A stretch of DNA of 64,000 bases from Alloascoidea africana (lineage: Eukaryota; Ascomycota; Alloascoideomycetes; Alloascoideales; Alloascoideaceae): NCBI GenBank assembly GCA_030581615.1, contig JAKTTT010000037.1, forward strand, positions 62,001 to 126,000, in the 5' to 3' direction. This document shows, piece by piece, positions 1-9,503 of the stretch (within the stretch, counting starts at the first letter, position 1; every line of letters begins with the position of its first letter). The notes below the pieces were generated by a model. That model had not been told where the DNA came from. It saw nothing but the letters and a program-made list of their open reading frames with translations, and did no database searches. The position numbers and the translations under genes were made by a program.

Positions 1-2
1 GA

Positions 3-1154
3 GAATACGGTGCTGGTTATATGACAAATCCACTGACGCTTGGTTGTGACTGCAAAGGTGTGATTCATTACCTCGATGCCCACTTTGCAGACAGAGCAGG
101 CGAGCCCATTACTGTTAAAAACGCCGTTTGCATCCATGAAGAAGACAATGGTTTGTTGTTCAAGCACTCTGACTTTAGAGACAACTTTGGCACTTCCATT
201 GTGACTCGTGCCACAAAGCTTATCATCTCTCAAATCTTCACTGCCGCAAACTATGAGTACATGGTCTACTGGATTTTCCACCAGGATGGTACCATTCAGT
301 TGGAGTTGAAGCTGACAGGTATCCTGAATACCTTCATTTTGGGCGAGAATGAAGACGCTGGTCCTTGGGGAACAAGAGTTTACCCAGGTGTGAATGCCCA
401 TAATCACCAGCATCTGTTCGCTCTACGAATCCACCCAAGAATTGATGGCGATGGCAACTCTGTTGCAGTGGTGGATGCTGCCGTTCCCGATGCTCCTGTC
501 GGCTCTAAAGAAAACTACTATGGAAATGCATTTTACGCAAAGAAGACGGTTTTCAAGACTGTTAATGACTCTATCACGGACTATGATGGAAACACTGGAC
601 GATCCTGGGATATCTTCAACCCCAAGAAACTAAACAAGTACTCTGGCAAACCTGTCTCTTACAAGATTGTATCTAGGGAATGTCCTCCTTTGCTTCCTAA
701 AGCTGGTGGCTTGGTCTGGAAACGTGCTGGTTTTGCCCGTCATCATATTCACGTTGTTCCATATAAAGATGGCCGAGTCTTCCCAGCTGGCGAATACGTT
801 CCTCAAACATCTGGTGAGCCATCTCGTGGACTTCCAGAGTGGATTGGTGATGGTTCTGCCAAGATCGAGGATAGCGACGTGATTGTTTACCACACTTTTG
901 GAATCACACACTTCCCTGCTCCAGAAGACTTCCCAGTCATGCCTGCTGAGCCCATGACTCTTTTGCTTCGTCCCCGTCATTTCTTCTTGCAGAACCCTGC
1001 ACTGGATGTTAAACCAAGCCATGCTTTTACCACTACTCAGGCAAGAGCCTACGCCAACGGTGATATTAAAAGTCTTACCGATTCAGCTTCGAGATTGGCT
1101 TTTACCGAGACAAACAGCATTGCTCAATCTTCATGTTGCAGCAAAAAACTTTAA
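3..1154 (+). CDS. AMO1: Copper amine oxidase, C-terminal part (5' end outside window)
   Basis: Oxidises primary amines to aldehydes with release of ammonia and hydrogen peroxide; in methylotrophic yeasts the enzyme is peroxisomal and lets cells use methylamine or ethylamine as nitrogen source. The frame is open from base 3, reading EYGAGYM before the first internal Met at base 21, so the gene begins upstream. Counting from that Met, Y78 in the motif TAANYE is the tyrosine that becomes topaquinone. H129 and H131 (HQH) and H297 (THFPAPED) are the copper ligands; their spacing from the tyrosine (51, 53 and 219 residues) equals that in the Hansenula polymorpha enzyme as I recall it. The C-terminus is SSCCSKKL, so the last tripeptide is KKL rather than a canonical SKL-type peroxisomal signal. 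Convergent with the SANT-protein gene downstream. Family assignment is very secure; peroxisomal location is inferred. Confidence 0.97.
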   Translation, partial: EYGAGYMTNPLTLGCDCKGVIHYLDAHFADRAGEPITVKNAVCIHEEDNGLLFKHSDFRDNFGTSIVTRATKLIISQIFTAANYEYMVYWIFHQDGTIQLELKLTGILNTFILGENEDAGPWGTRVYPGVNAHNHQHLFALRIHPRIDGDGNSVAVVDAAVPDAPVGSKENYYGNAFYAKKTVFKTVNDSITDYDGNTGRSWDIFNPKKLNKYSGKPVSYKIVSRECPPLLPKAGGLVWKRAGFARHHIHVVPYKDGRVFPAGEYVPQTSGEPSRGLPEWIGDGSAKIEDSDVIVYHTFGITHFPAPEDFPVMPAEPMTLLLRPRHFFLQNPALDVKPSHAFTTTQARAYANGDIKSLTDSASRLAFTETNSIAQSSCCSKKL

Positions 1155-1611
1155 GAACATATAAATAGTTGTGGGCATTGTTTTTCCTTTGTTCTCTTTT
1201 TGATGATGGATCTTGTTATTTTTATTGAACTCTTCTCTCTTGTCTACTTGAGCTAGTTTAGGTGTTGAAAGAAATTGAAGTATAAAAAATCTCTTTTATT
1301 TTGTTCATCCTAAATCGAACCATTTGGGTTTTATCAAAATTGTAGCTAAATTTCCATGTTTTCTAATAAGAGATAGCTCAAGTCGGTATGCTAATAGTAC
1401 TAAGAACGTGTAGGAAAGGAAGTAAAATACAATAACCGAAATAGAATAATAATAAACGGGACATTAAAATATTCAAAAAAGCCATAAATATAAACGCCAA
1501 GAGCAAAATAAATAGATGTGACACCGAAAGCGAATAATATAGCAAAAACAAACAAAAAAAAGGACAAATTGGAAACCAAAACAAACATTTCAAAACCAGA
1601 ACTGACCACTT
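1155..1611. other. Convergent intergenic region
   Basis: Lies between the stops of the amine oxidase (+) and the SANT-domain gene (-). A+T-rich with T-runs soon after the first stop, consistent with two facing 3' ends. The short frames here are low-complexity and I see no gene in it. Confidence 0.6.
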
Positions 1612-3249
1612 TTAAAACCCTTTTTCCAAACTCGAGGTATACAATTTCAAAAGTTCCTTTGTTTTTTCATCAAGCTTTACATTTTGTTTGCCTTTATCGT
1701 CAGTAATCAGTTCTAGCATTTTGGTTCGGCATCGCTCGATTGAAAATGAGGTCCCCATATAGCAAGAAATTCTTTTCATTCGAAACTCCCAGTCAGACTT
1801 GAGCACGTCAAACAATTTCTCTACTTCTTCTGATTCCCAAGGTGAATTGCGACTTCTCAAGGACCGAAGATATCTCATTTGGATGGCCTGCCATGTGTGT
1901 TTTCCGTTTAACTTTCCAGCCATTGACCTCCAGGTTAAATTTTCCACTTCTTTAAAATGAATAATCTGTTCATCTTCCTCTTTTGTCCATTTTGATCCTT
2001 TCGTCAACCGAGTCACTCCACGAAGCACGCCCAGTTCCTTGGGCTTTTCTGGAGTTGTAACGGCATTTTTAGAAAGTTTTGGCTGTTTCCTTGTTCTTCT
2101 TCCCTTTCTAACGCCTTGTTTAACTTTTGCCTTTCTTTTCGATTTTAATTTCGGAGTGCAAGGAGGAGAACTGGGCATCGGAGTTGGACTGGGACTTAGG
2201 CTTGGACTAGGACTCGGACTGGGACTGGGACTGGGACTGGGACTCGCACTAGAACTATCACTAGCACTTGACGAAGAAAACCCCGCCGAGCAGGTTTTTT
2301 TGTAAGACCATAAATTATTCTCTTTCAAAGAAGCAACAGGACTGTGGAAAGAACTGGATATCAATTTTATTTTGGTTTTAATTGGAGGAATGTACTCAGA
2401 ATTTGAGCAATCCGAGTTATCCTGACGGTCAATATATATTTCTCTTTCGCACAGAACTGTCTTCTCTCCACTGCATTTCAAGTGTTTTGGAGAAGCGCTT
2501 GGGATTTCTGATTTACATTTCTTAATGCCCTTTGAAAAATCGTCTGTATCTGGTTGAAAAGCTTCTGCAAGTTTGGGGCGATCCGATGACAAGTCTAACT
2601 CAAACTCAGATTCATCATCATCATCATCATCGTTGTCGTCTTCGTTATTATCTTCGTTTTCAGAGTCATCATCTTCAGTTGTGTCATCCAATTGATCAAA
2701 TTGATAAAACCACTTGGTCACTTGCTTATCCTTTTGAGGCTTTCTATAAGTAAACAATGCCGTCTGGTTCACTGCAATTGATGATTGAGAAGCTTCTAAA
2801 TATGAACTAGCCAAAAGAGGGCTTGACTCGGTGGATGAAGTTGAAGTAGGGGTATACGAAAAACTCGAGGTATCGGTTATTGTGCTCTTATGTAAAGTTC
2901 GTGCTGGGTCTGTTAAGCTGCCGTCGTCATCGCATCCGAGCCGTTTTGATTTGAAAGAAGGGAACTGGCATTTCAAAGTATCTGGGAAACTTGAGAAGGT
3001 ATAGTTCGCGCTAGAATATCTAGAAGGGGGAGTTGAAGGAGACTCATTGGTTTTATCAGCTTCTATCGAGTTGATTGTTGATGGGGAAACTTCCCTGGAA
3101 GCCATGTCGTCTTCGGTGTTGTGGGTAGCGGGGCTATTTCTAGGAAAGGATCCACCCAAGTAGCCGATGGTGTCATAGCTGCTTGATTGTGTTTGGGAAT
3201 TGCTCCGAGGAAGATCTTGAATCTGCAAAGAAGACTGCAGAATTGGCAT
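1612..3249 (-). CDS. SANT/Myb-like nuclear protein of unknown specificity
   Basis: A 545-aa protein, mostly low complexity, with a folded C-terminal part. Residues about 418-465 form a SANT/Myb-type helix-turn-helix beginning KWTKEEDEQI, with the spaced aromatic residues typical of the fold (W in KWT, W in LTW, W in HTW). A second, weaker repeat follows at about 470-515 starting SPWESEEVEKLF. Before it come an acidic D/E run (about 195-215), a long Ser-Pro dipeptide repeat (about 335-360) and a basic K/R stretch (about 370-395) that could be a nuclear signal. This architecture fits a DNA-binding or chromatin-associated regulator, but I do not recognise a specific ortholog. The start is the first ATG of the open frame. 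Single exon; no intron signals are needed. Function beyond nuclear DNA or histone-tail binding is inference. Confidence 0.8.
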   Translation of the reverse strand: MPILQSSLQIQDLPRSNSQTQSSSYDTIGYLGGSFPRNSPATHNTEDDMASREVSPSTINSIEADKTNESPSTPPSRYSSANYTFSSFPDTLKCQFPSFKSKRLGCDDDGSLTDPARTLHKSTITDTSSFSYTPTSTSSTESSPLLASSYLEASQSSIAVNQTALFTYRKPQKDKQVTKWFYQFDQLDDTTEDDDSENEDNNEDDNDDDDDDESEFELDLSSDRPKLAEAFQPDTDDFSKGIKKCKSEIPSASPKHLKCSGEKTVLCEREIYIDRQDNSDCSNSEYIPPIKTKIKLISSSFHSPVASLKENNLWSYKKTCSAGFSSSSASDSSSASPSPSPSPSPSPSPSLSPSPTPMPSSPPCTPKLKSKRKAKVKQGVRKGRRTRKQPKLSKNAVTTPEKPKELGVLRGVTRLTKGSKWTKEEDEQIIHFKEVENLTWRSMAGKLNGKHTWQAIQMRYLRSLRSRNSPWESEEVEKLFDVLKSDWEFRMKRISCYMGTSFSIERCRTKMLELITDDKGKQNVKLDEKTKELLKLYTSSLEKGF

Positions 3250-3578
3250 TTAAGAAACTGTGTAGAAAAATTCTGAACGATGGCGAGCCGCTGGGAAGAA
3301 GAAAAGAGAGAGACGAGGATGGTGGAGAGAAGGTGAACTGGTAAGAAGCAACTGCGCGGTGTCGAATCGGGAAACTGGTCTGCATTAGTCTTCCCGATTC
3401 AGTTTAGATTCAAATCCACTTCGAAAAAGAGTACTTTACATTTTATTTGTCTAAGTAAAAAGGGGTGAATGAAAACAAAAGCAAAGCATAAACAGAAGGC
3501 AAGATGGAAATCACCCACCGCCTATATAAATAATAAATAAATAAATAAATAAAATGTTCTGACTCAAAAACCAAACAA
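3250..3578. other. Upstream region of the SANT gene and 3' flank of the permease gene
   Basis: Both neighbours are on the minus strand, so this holds the promoter of the SANT gene and the terminator region of the permease. Purine-rich stretches lie near 3290-3340 and the AAAT repeat near 3540. No further gene seen. Confidence 0.5.
3529..3553. repeat. (AAAT)n microsatellite
   Basis: About five tandem AAAT units just beyond the stop of the JEN1-type gene, in its 3' flank. Simple A+T repeat; possibly transcribed in the 3' UTR. Confidence 0.8.
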
Positions 3579-5111
3579 TTAGACTTTATTATCCACGCTC
3601 TTTCTGGTGGAAGAAACATCGGAAGGACACGAATTCTCGTTAATACTTTCATCGTCGGCATTTGCATTCAAATCGCATCCCCTATTTTCGGGACCAAGCA
3701 CAACCAGAACAAGAACAAAAGCAAAAACACATCCCATGAAGATACACATTACCTTTCCGTAGTCGTAGACGTCTGTTTCTCCTTCAATTTCAATGGGAAA
3801 CTGCTCTCCGATTGTGGATTCGATAGTTGACGATGCTGAGGATGCCAGATTACCTAATTGGTAGGCAACTCCCACAATGAATGCTCTAAACTTTGGAGGA
3901 GACAGCTCAGAAAGGTGAATTGGAACCACACCCCAGGCACCTTGAACACAGAATTGCAGGAAAAAGACTGAAACATTGACGCTCTGATTGTGGACAAATC
4001 CCCATGGGTAAAGCAATGCCCCGCCAATGATACACATGACTATCATTGAGAAACGACGTCCGAAAACATTGGAACTGTGACCAATAATTATACCGCCGAT
4101 GATGGCACCAATGTTTGCAACACAATTTGTAACTGTTGATTCGTTTGAGCTGAACTGCAATTGCTTAGTCAAGTAGGTTGGGAAAAGATCTTGAGATCCG
4201 TGTGCCATAAAGTTAAAGCCAGACATTAACAACACCAGGTAGATAAAGACAGGCCAGCATTTTTTCACAGCATCTCTGGCCGAACCCCAGAAGGTAGGTG
4301 GTGGAGCAGAGTTAGGATCACGAGCAGCTTCCTTTGCTTTCATGATTTCCTTGGAGCGGAGAAAGGCTTTGGTTTCTGGAAGCATAAATCTTAGGACGAT
4401 GATGAGAAATGAGCCACCAGAGGCAAACCAGATCTGAGCTCTCCAACCCTTTGAAGTAGTATCTGCTAGAATTCTCTTGAAAATAACCGACAAAAGATAA
4501 CCTAAAGCGTAACCCTCTTGTAGAATGCCAGAAACGACACCAGCAGCTTCATTTGGACAGTCATCTAACGCGGTGGCTGCTGAGGTTCCATAAATGCCAC
4601 CCATAATCACACCAAATACTGCCCTGACACCAAGGAACTGCTCGTAAGTTTGGACAAAACCGGTTATGATTTCGATAATACACATCAAGCCAATATCAAT
4701 GATAAACGGCCACTTTCGACCGTAACGGTCACCAATGTATCCAAAGATCACAGCGCCAATGGTTCTGAACATCAGCACAAGGGTTATACCCCAAGTGATA
4801 TCTTTGACGGAGACATCAAAATCATCTGCAATGTCAGACGCGTTTAGAGAAACAAGGAAGAAATCAAAGGCATCCCAACTCCAACCAAATAGAGCAATGC
4901 CAATGAAAAGCCATTGCCTAAGAGGAACAAGCTTTAGCTGAGGAATAGGATTCAGTTTGTGTTTCTCAGCATTGAACTCTTCCTTTGTGGGGATCAATTG
5001 AGTGAACCGAGTGGTTAGATACTCTTTAACAGTGGGTTTGGTGTTGATGCTTGAAGCATCATGATCAATCTCTTTGATTTCTTGAGTAGAGTATGTTGTT
5101 CTCTTTGTCAT
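3579..5111 (-). CDS. JEN1: JEN1-type monocarboxylate/proton symporter
   Basis: Plasma-membrane permease of the major facilitator superfamily that imports lactate, pyruvate, acetate or dicarboxylates with protons. The 510-aa length, long hydrophilic N-terminus (about 75 residues) and about 12 hydrophobic segments fit the family. Near residue 300 the motif NFMAHGSQDLFPT matches the signature that defines the Jen family, whose H-x-S-Q-D core is needed for transport. MFS loop motifs GYIGDRYGRK (TM2-3) and SNVFGRR (TM8-9) are also present. The start is the first ATG, giving MTKRTTYS. In Saccharomyces the gene is repressed by glucose and activated by zinc-cluster factor Cat8; the upstream region here holds several CGG-N3-CCG palindromes. 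Whether it prefers mono- or dicarboxylates (JEN1 versus JEN2 subfamily) cannot be settled by eye. Confidence 0.92.
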   Translation of the reverse strand: MTKRTTYSTQEIKEIDHDASSINTKPTVKEYLTTRFTQLIPTKEEFNAEKHKLNPIPQLKLVPLRQWLFIGIALFGWSWDAFDFFLVSLNASDIADDFDVSVKDITWGITLVLMFRTIGAVIFGYIGDRYGRKWPFIIDIGLMCIIEIITGFVQTYEQFLGVRAVFGVIMGGIYGTSAATALDDCPNEAAGVVSGILQEGYALGYLLSVIFKRILADTTSKGWRAQIWFASGGSFLIIVLRFMLPETKAFLRSKEIMKAKEAARDPNSAPPPTFWGSARDAVKKCWPVFIYLVLLMSGFNFMAHGSQDLFPTYLTKQLQFSSNESTVTNCVANIGAIIGGIIIGHSSNVFGRRFSMIVMCIIGGALLYPWGFVHNQSVNVSVFFLQFCVQGAWGVVPIHLSELSPPKFRAFIVGVAYQLGNLASSASSTIESTIGEQFPIEIEGETDVYDYGKVMCIFMGCVFAFVLVLVVLGPENRGCDLNANADDESINENSCPSDVSSTRKSVDNKV

Positions 5112-5315
5112 TGCTGTATGTATTGCAAGCGTTCTTAGTGATTAGTAGTGTGTAAGAAAGTTATAAACAAAAATGCATTAAAGACATTAAAAGATGAAAA
5201 GACCAGCTGTATGATGGGTAAGTTGGTGAGAAGGTTTTCTTAATTTGTTTTAGCACAAGAAGAGCCATTTGAGATTCTTTTATACAAAACCTGAAGGTTT
5301 ATGAATATAAGTAGA

Positions 5316-5330
5316 AATCGGATTCCGATT
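5316..5330. promoter_or_regulatory. Zinc-cluster-type palindrome, copy 1 (CGG-N3-CCG)
   Basis: AATCGGATTCCGATT is an almost perfect 15-bp palindrome about 205 bp upstream of the JEN1-type start codon. CGG triplets in inverted orientation are the classic binding pattern of fungal Zn2Cys6 regulators. The same 9-bp core recurs at 6256 and 8009. Confidence 0.45.
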
Positions 5331-6255
5331 GATGGTTTCACCTTTGAGAACTCAATGGGTAGCAACAAGTTGACAAGGACTTCCAGGCACATTATCTTTT
5401 TTGCCATATGATACCCGTTGCGTTACTTACCCGTAAACAAGGACCCTGGATGGTCCACTTACAGCGGTAAAAATGGCGATACTATACCAACAACCGCAAA
5501 ACGTTGGGATAACCTGACTCTATTAACTGGGCATAATGCTAGCACTCTTGCAAAAAAGCATATCCCACCACTTCAACCTATAACCATATTATTGTTCAAA
5601 GCGGTTCAGTCTTGGCGCCTATATGTAGGTCATAGCTCTTCGCCAAAACGCCGCACAGCCTGCTTCATTGAGTTTTTAGAACCTTCCATCTCATCAAAGA
5701 GAGTTTCATTTTGATCTATCATGGTAGTAAAGTTTAACTGAAGCAGTAAAATTTACAGAATCTGGCTTTCAAAATTGCTCACGTATTAGCTGATAAACAT
5801 TATCAGGAGGGATTTTTCAGCCCGAAGATTTTAGGCATTCTTAGGTAACAGAATTTTATTTAATACATAAAGGTCTATCTCAGCATGAACAATAGTATTA
5901 AACCTGGCGGCTGAGTTTCATTGTAATGCTGAAAGAGGCGTCAGCAACATCTCAAAAACAATGCGCCGTTTCCTCCCATGTTTTACACTCTTAGACTGCC
6001 AATATTTGACGTTGTAAATTTGTCAACCCTTTCAAACCGGACTTTCTCTATTTTTCACTTCACAGCATCATTAACAAGCTGTTCATCCTCGGTGCAACAT
6101 AAAATCAAAGCACATGCTATGAATTTATAACGACTCGGAAATTTTGAACCTACAAGGCTTTTAGGTGTTTTATTCTTGTCCATCATGATGAACAGATGAG
6201 GATGTCTCAAAGCTGGAGTTTCATACTGCAGGTATGCATTAACCACAATACGGCT

Positions 6256-6264
6256 CGGAATCCG
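6256..6264. promoter_or_regulatory. Zinc-cluster-type palindrome, copy 2
   Basis: CGGAATCCG, the exact reverse complement of the core at 5319-5327; the 12-mer TCGGAATCCGAT is shared by both copies. Confidence 0.35.
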
Positions 6265-6630
6265 ATGTCAAATATTGCGGTTGCGGTGGAACAACCAAGC
6301 TTTATTTTCCTCTTCCTTGTTTTCACAATTTTTTTCATCTCTTAAGCTTTGCTTCATCGTGATAGTTGGCGTGAGTATCTCATCATATTTGCAAATTTCT
6401 CTTTTGCTTGAAATCACTCAGCAGAATTTAAATACTGTCATCTTTTTCGTTAGGAGTCTTGAAACTGAGTCATTTCGTCAAGCGAACAGCACATTTCCGA
6501 AGAGTTTTGAAAAAAATATGTCCCTTGAAAATTTTAAGCTCCTGGTAAACTCATCTCCCAACGGCTGCCCTACAGAGCTATTTGCAGGGATGACCAGGGC
6601 TCATCAGGAGCCGCCAGAACAGTAAACACT

Positions 6631-6639
6631 CGGATCCCG
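6631..6639. promoter_or_regulatory. Zinc-cluster-type palindrome, copy 3 (CGGATCCCG)
   Basis: A further CGG-N3-CCG element with a different spacer, in a locally GC-rich stretch. A perfect 7-bp inverted repeat (GTGCCGC and GCGGCAC) follows between about 6650 and 6682. Confidence 0.25.
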
Positions 6640-8008
6640 CAAGGGTTGTGCCGCTATTTTCGCTTGCAAGAGCGCGGCACGTAACGTTTTGCGCCCTGTG
6701 TCTACTTTATCATGGTTCATGGCAAATTCTAGAAGATGGGCAGCCAAAAAAGTTTGCTTGGGCTAGAGTCAAGATATTCCTCGCCAGAACAGCCTGAAAG
6801 GGTCTAACCGCCGCATATCCATCAGGTGGTGAATGAAGCCAGCTCTAGTGTTTGACAATAGGGCCGACAAAGCGCGCCATGCCAAGAGAGCACACGGTAA
6901 GTGGGGCTTTGTTGGGTCTCAAGCGACGATACAGAGCTGGCGAGGCCCGTCGGGGACGCAAACCCATCCAGTGCTCTATAAAATAAGGTAGCATGAGTTC
7001 AAGCGGTAATTTCCATTTTGCTGCTGTTGATATCTTATCGTCCATAATAGCTCTTGCGGGATTTAACAACTTGAATGCCAGTGGCGTTTGTTTTGACCGG
7101 CGCCTGGAAGCAAGGACCAGTTTTATTCTTGGGTTTTCTGTAGTAACTGGTGACTTTCGACTGTAACCACATGTTCTTTTGCTTTTGTGTTTCACTTATC
7201 TCAGCAAATAGCTCTCGAAGTCATGAAAGAATAACTGGCTTAGCTATAATTATCTTCTTCAGTAACCATGACCTTCTCGAGAGCAATAATGAAAAGTGTG
7301 ACTTAGAGAAAGCCAGGTTCGTAGTTAATTTACCATTCTGTTTCTTGAAAGTAAAAAATCTAACAAACTTTCAAGTCGATAGTTGCATCTGGTCGTATAC
7401 TAAAACTTTGGAAGAGTGAGGAAAGCTCGAAGTTGCCAAGCTTTCTTGGTATTCCAGCATTCTAATGTTTTTTGTGCGTTAACAGGAAAAGAGAATAAAA
7501 GCTGCCCTATATACATTTCAATAAATTAAAACCACTCGGATCATTACTCCGATGATTCTAATAAACCTCGGAGCGCGACAAATGTTGTGAAAACCCGCCA
7601 GAGTTTAAAAGAATCTTATATACCTTTTTTGAGCAATTGTGAATAAAAATCTCTCAAATTCATTCTTTTAGTTTGCATGCAATATCATGACGTTACAGTT
7701 GGATATGTGGAAGTGTTCCGAGAACTCTATCCAGAGGCAGAAAAAAGAGAAGAAAACCAATGAATGGTGAAACATCCAGCCCATCAGTTTGAGAACCAAA
7801 AGATTCTGATCAGGCTCATGAGCACGGAAAAGACATGCGCTTCTTGATCAAACACCCTTTCCAGGAAGGTATTGTCTTACTTTTCGTTTTATCGAGAGCA
7901 CCTCATAGTTTGTTTTTTTTTTTGAGCTTTTATGATCTGTGTTGATAGAACACTCCGTTTCGTGATTTACTTCCTCTTTAGGAGTACTAAAATGTTCCCT
8001 AGTTTCTT

Positions 8009-8017
8009 CGGAATCCG
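8009..8017. promoter_or_regulatory. Zinc-cluster-type palindrome, copy 4
   Basis: CGGAATCCG, identical in core to the copy at 6256, embedded in TCGGAATCCGAATTC and followed by another CCGG-rich stretch. It lies about 2.9 kb from the JEN1-type gene, so it may serve another transcript or be a chance or relic site. Confidence 0.25.
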
Positions 8018-9503
8018 AATTCGCCGGCTCGGGACAGAAATATAGTGCTCTGATATGAAAAAAGTCCTAAAAACTATGCAAATTCTTTACTTTTTACCCG
8101 TTAAATGGCCCCTAATCTTTATTTTTTGTTTCCCTTTAACACTAACATGATGTCTGCGTGGTTTTCTTCGACTACTACTCATGAACGTTTATAATTGACT
8201 CATATATTCCTAAACACAGTATATAGATAGAATTTTAGACAAACCAGAATGTCCCTTTTGTAAAGTTGGTTGATAGTCCCATCAATAATTTTATCTTCGT
8301 GTCTTTTGGGCCGCTCCTAAGCATTCAGATTCATATGTTGTACTTATTTCTCACCTTTAAATATCCATCTGAGGGAGAAACATTGTGAACATGGTGCGTA
8401 AAACAATGAATATTAGTTGTAAAGTCTACTTACAATTCAGTTTATATGCCGTTCATTCTTTCAATAGATTATTTTGCAAGTAAAAGTGTGAGTAGAACCA
8501 AAGCTAAACCTCAAACACATGATAATTATGAAAACTCTTTAAGCAGCAGACTAGGCATCAAATTCTCTGAAGTAGTTTTGCCATCTTCAAATTTTAATCC
8601 CTCTGGTGATGGCTTTGGTATCATTTATGAATCTAATATCTTTTAATTGCCGGTTTCATATGGATGCTGTGCCTTTCCAAATCATTGCAACAGAACACAA
8701 AGAAGAATTTTAAAGGACTGATCCGACTTTCATTCTCAAATCCGTTCAGTAAGCTGTATTCATCTTCTTAATGGTTAAAGTATGCATTATTCATTGGTTA
8801 AACTGGGCTACCTTGAAGCCTTGAGAAGCACCTGGTGGCACAGGTATAGAAAAGTTTTTTGTTTACTTCACTACAACAGTAAGCAAAACTCTTACTCGGA
8901 GTAAGAAATTTCTAGGTTTTGTGTGCTGCTCTAGTAAGAATCAGCGCAACAGTATCCAAATAATACGAAGGATTCATCAATATCCTAAACTTTTTTAAAG
9001 CTAGCCAAGAACCAGTTCCTTTCGTCTTGAATGGACTTAAGTGGGATTTCAACTTACCTTCATACTGGCTTATGAATTTGTAATTTTAAAGTAACGCTAC
9101 ATTCATGAAGGAAAAATAAGTTAGAGGAACCCTGAAGGTAGATAGCACAGAAGTAATACCTTCTAAGTAGTAGACTGGTTGAGATGGAAATGGAGGCGAG
9201 TGATGGTACTGGATCAGTTCCTAAAGCTACAAAATCAGCAATAAGAAAACTAAAATTACAAGTTCATTACTAGTATTTCATACTATACACTCTCTATTAC
9301 TCATATCAGAGTTGTATTCGAAAGCAGATTATTAGCCAAGTCCCAGGAGAACACAAGAGTAGAGAGTTCATTAGTACAGAAAACGCAAAAATATCAAAGG
9401 AAATTTTAAAAGACTGGCTAAGTCACTGGTATGCCTTTACAAAGAAAGAACAGAAAAAACAGAATATGTAAAACCGAAAAGCAAGAAAAAACGTGATATC
9501 ACA

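Larger units (their letters stand above)
5112..9503. other. Long gene-poor region upstream of JEN1-type gene
   Basis: A 4.4-kb interval between the permease start and the 3' end of the HOS4-like gene, both minus strand. The proximal 1 kb is presumably the permease promoter. A GC-richer patch at about 6600-7150 holds only frames with no recognisable product. At 9184-9276 there is a 30-codon ATG frame beginning MEMEASDG. From about 9262 to 9471 an open stretch without ATG ends in a K/E/Q-rich tail. These could be a decayed or spliced small gene, but I cannot support it further. No RNA gene recognised. Confidence 0.5.
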
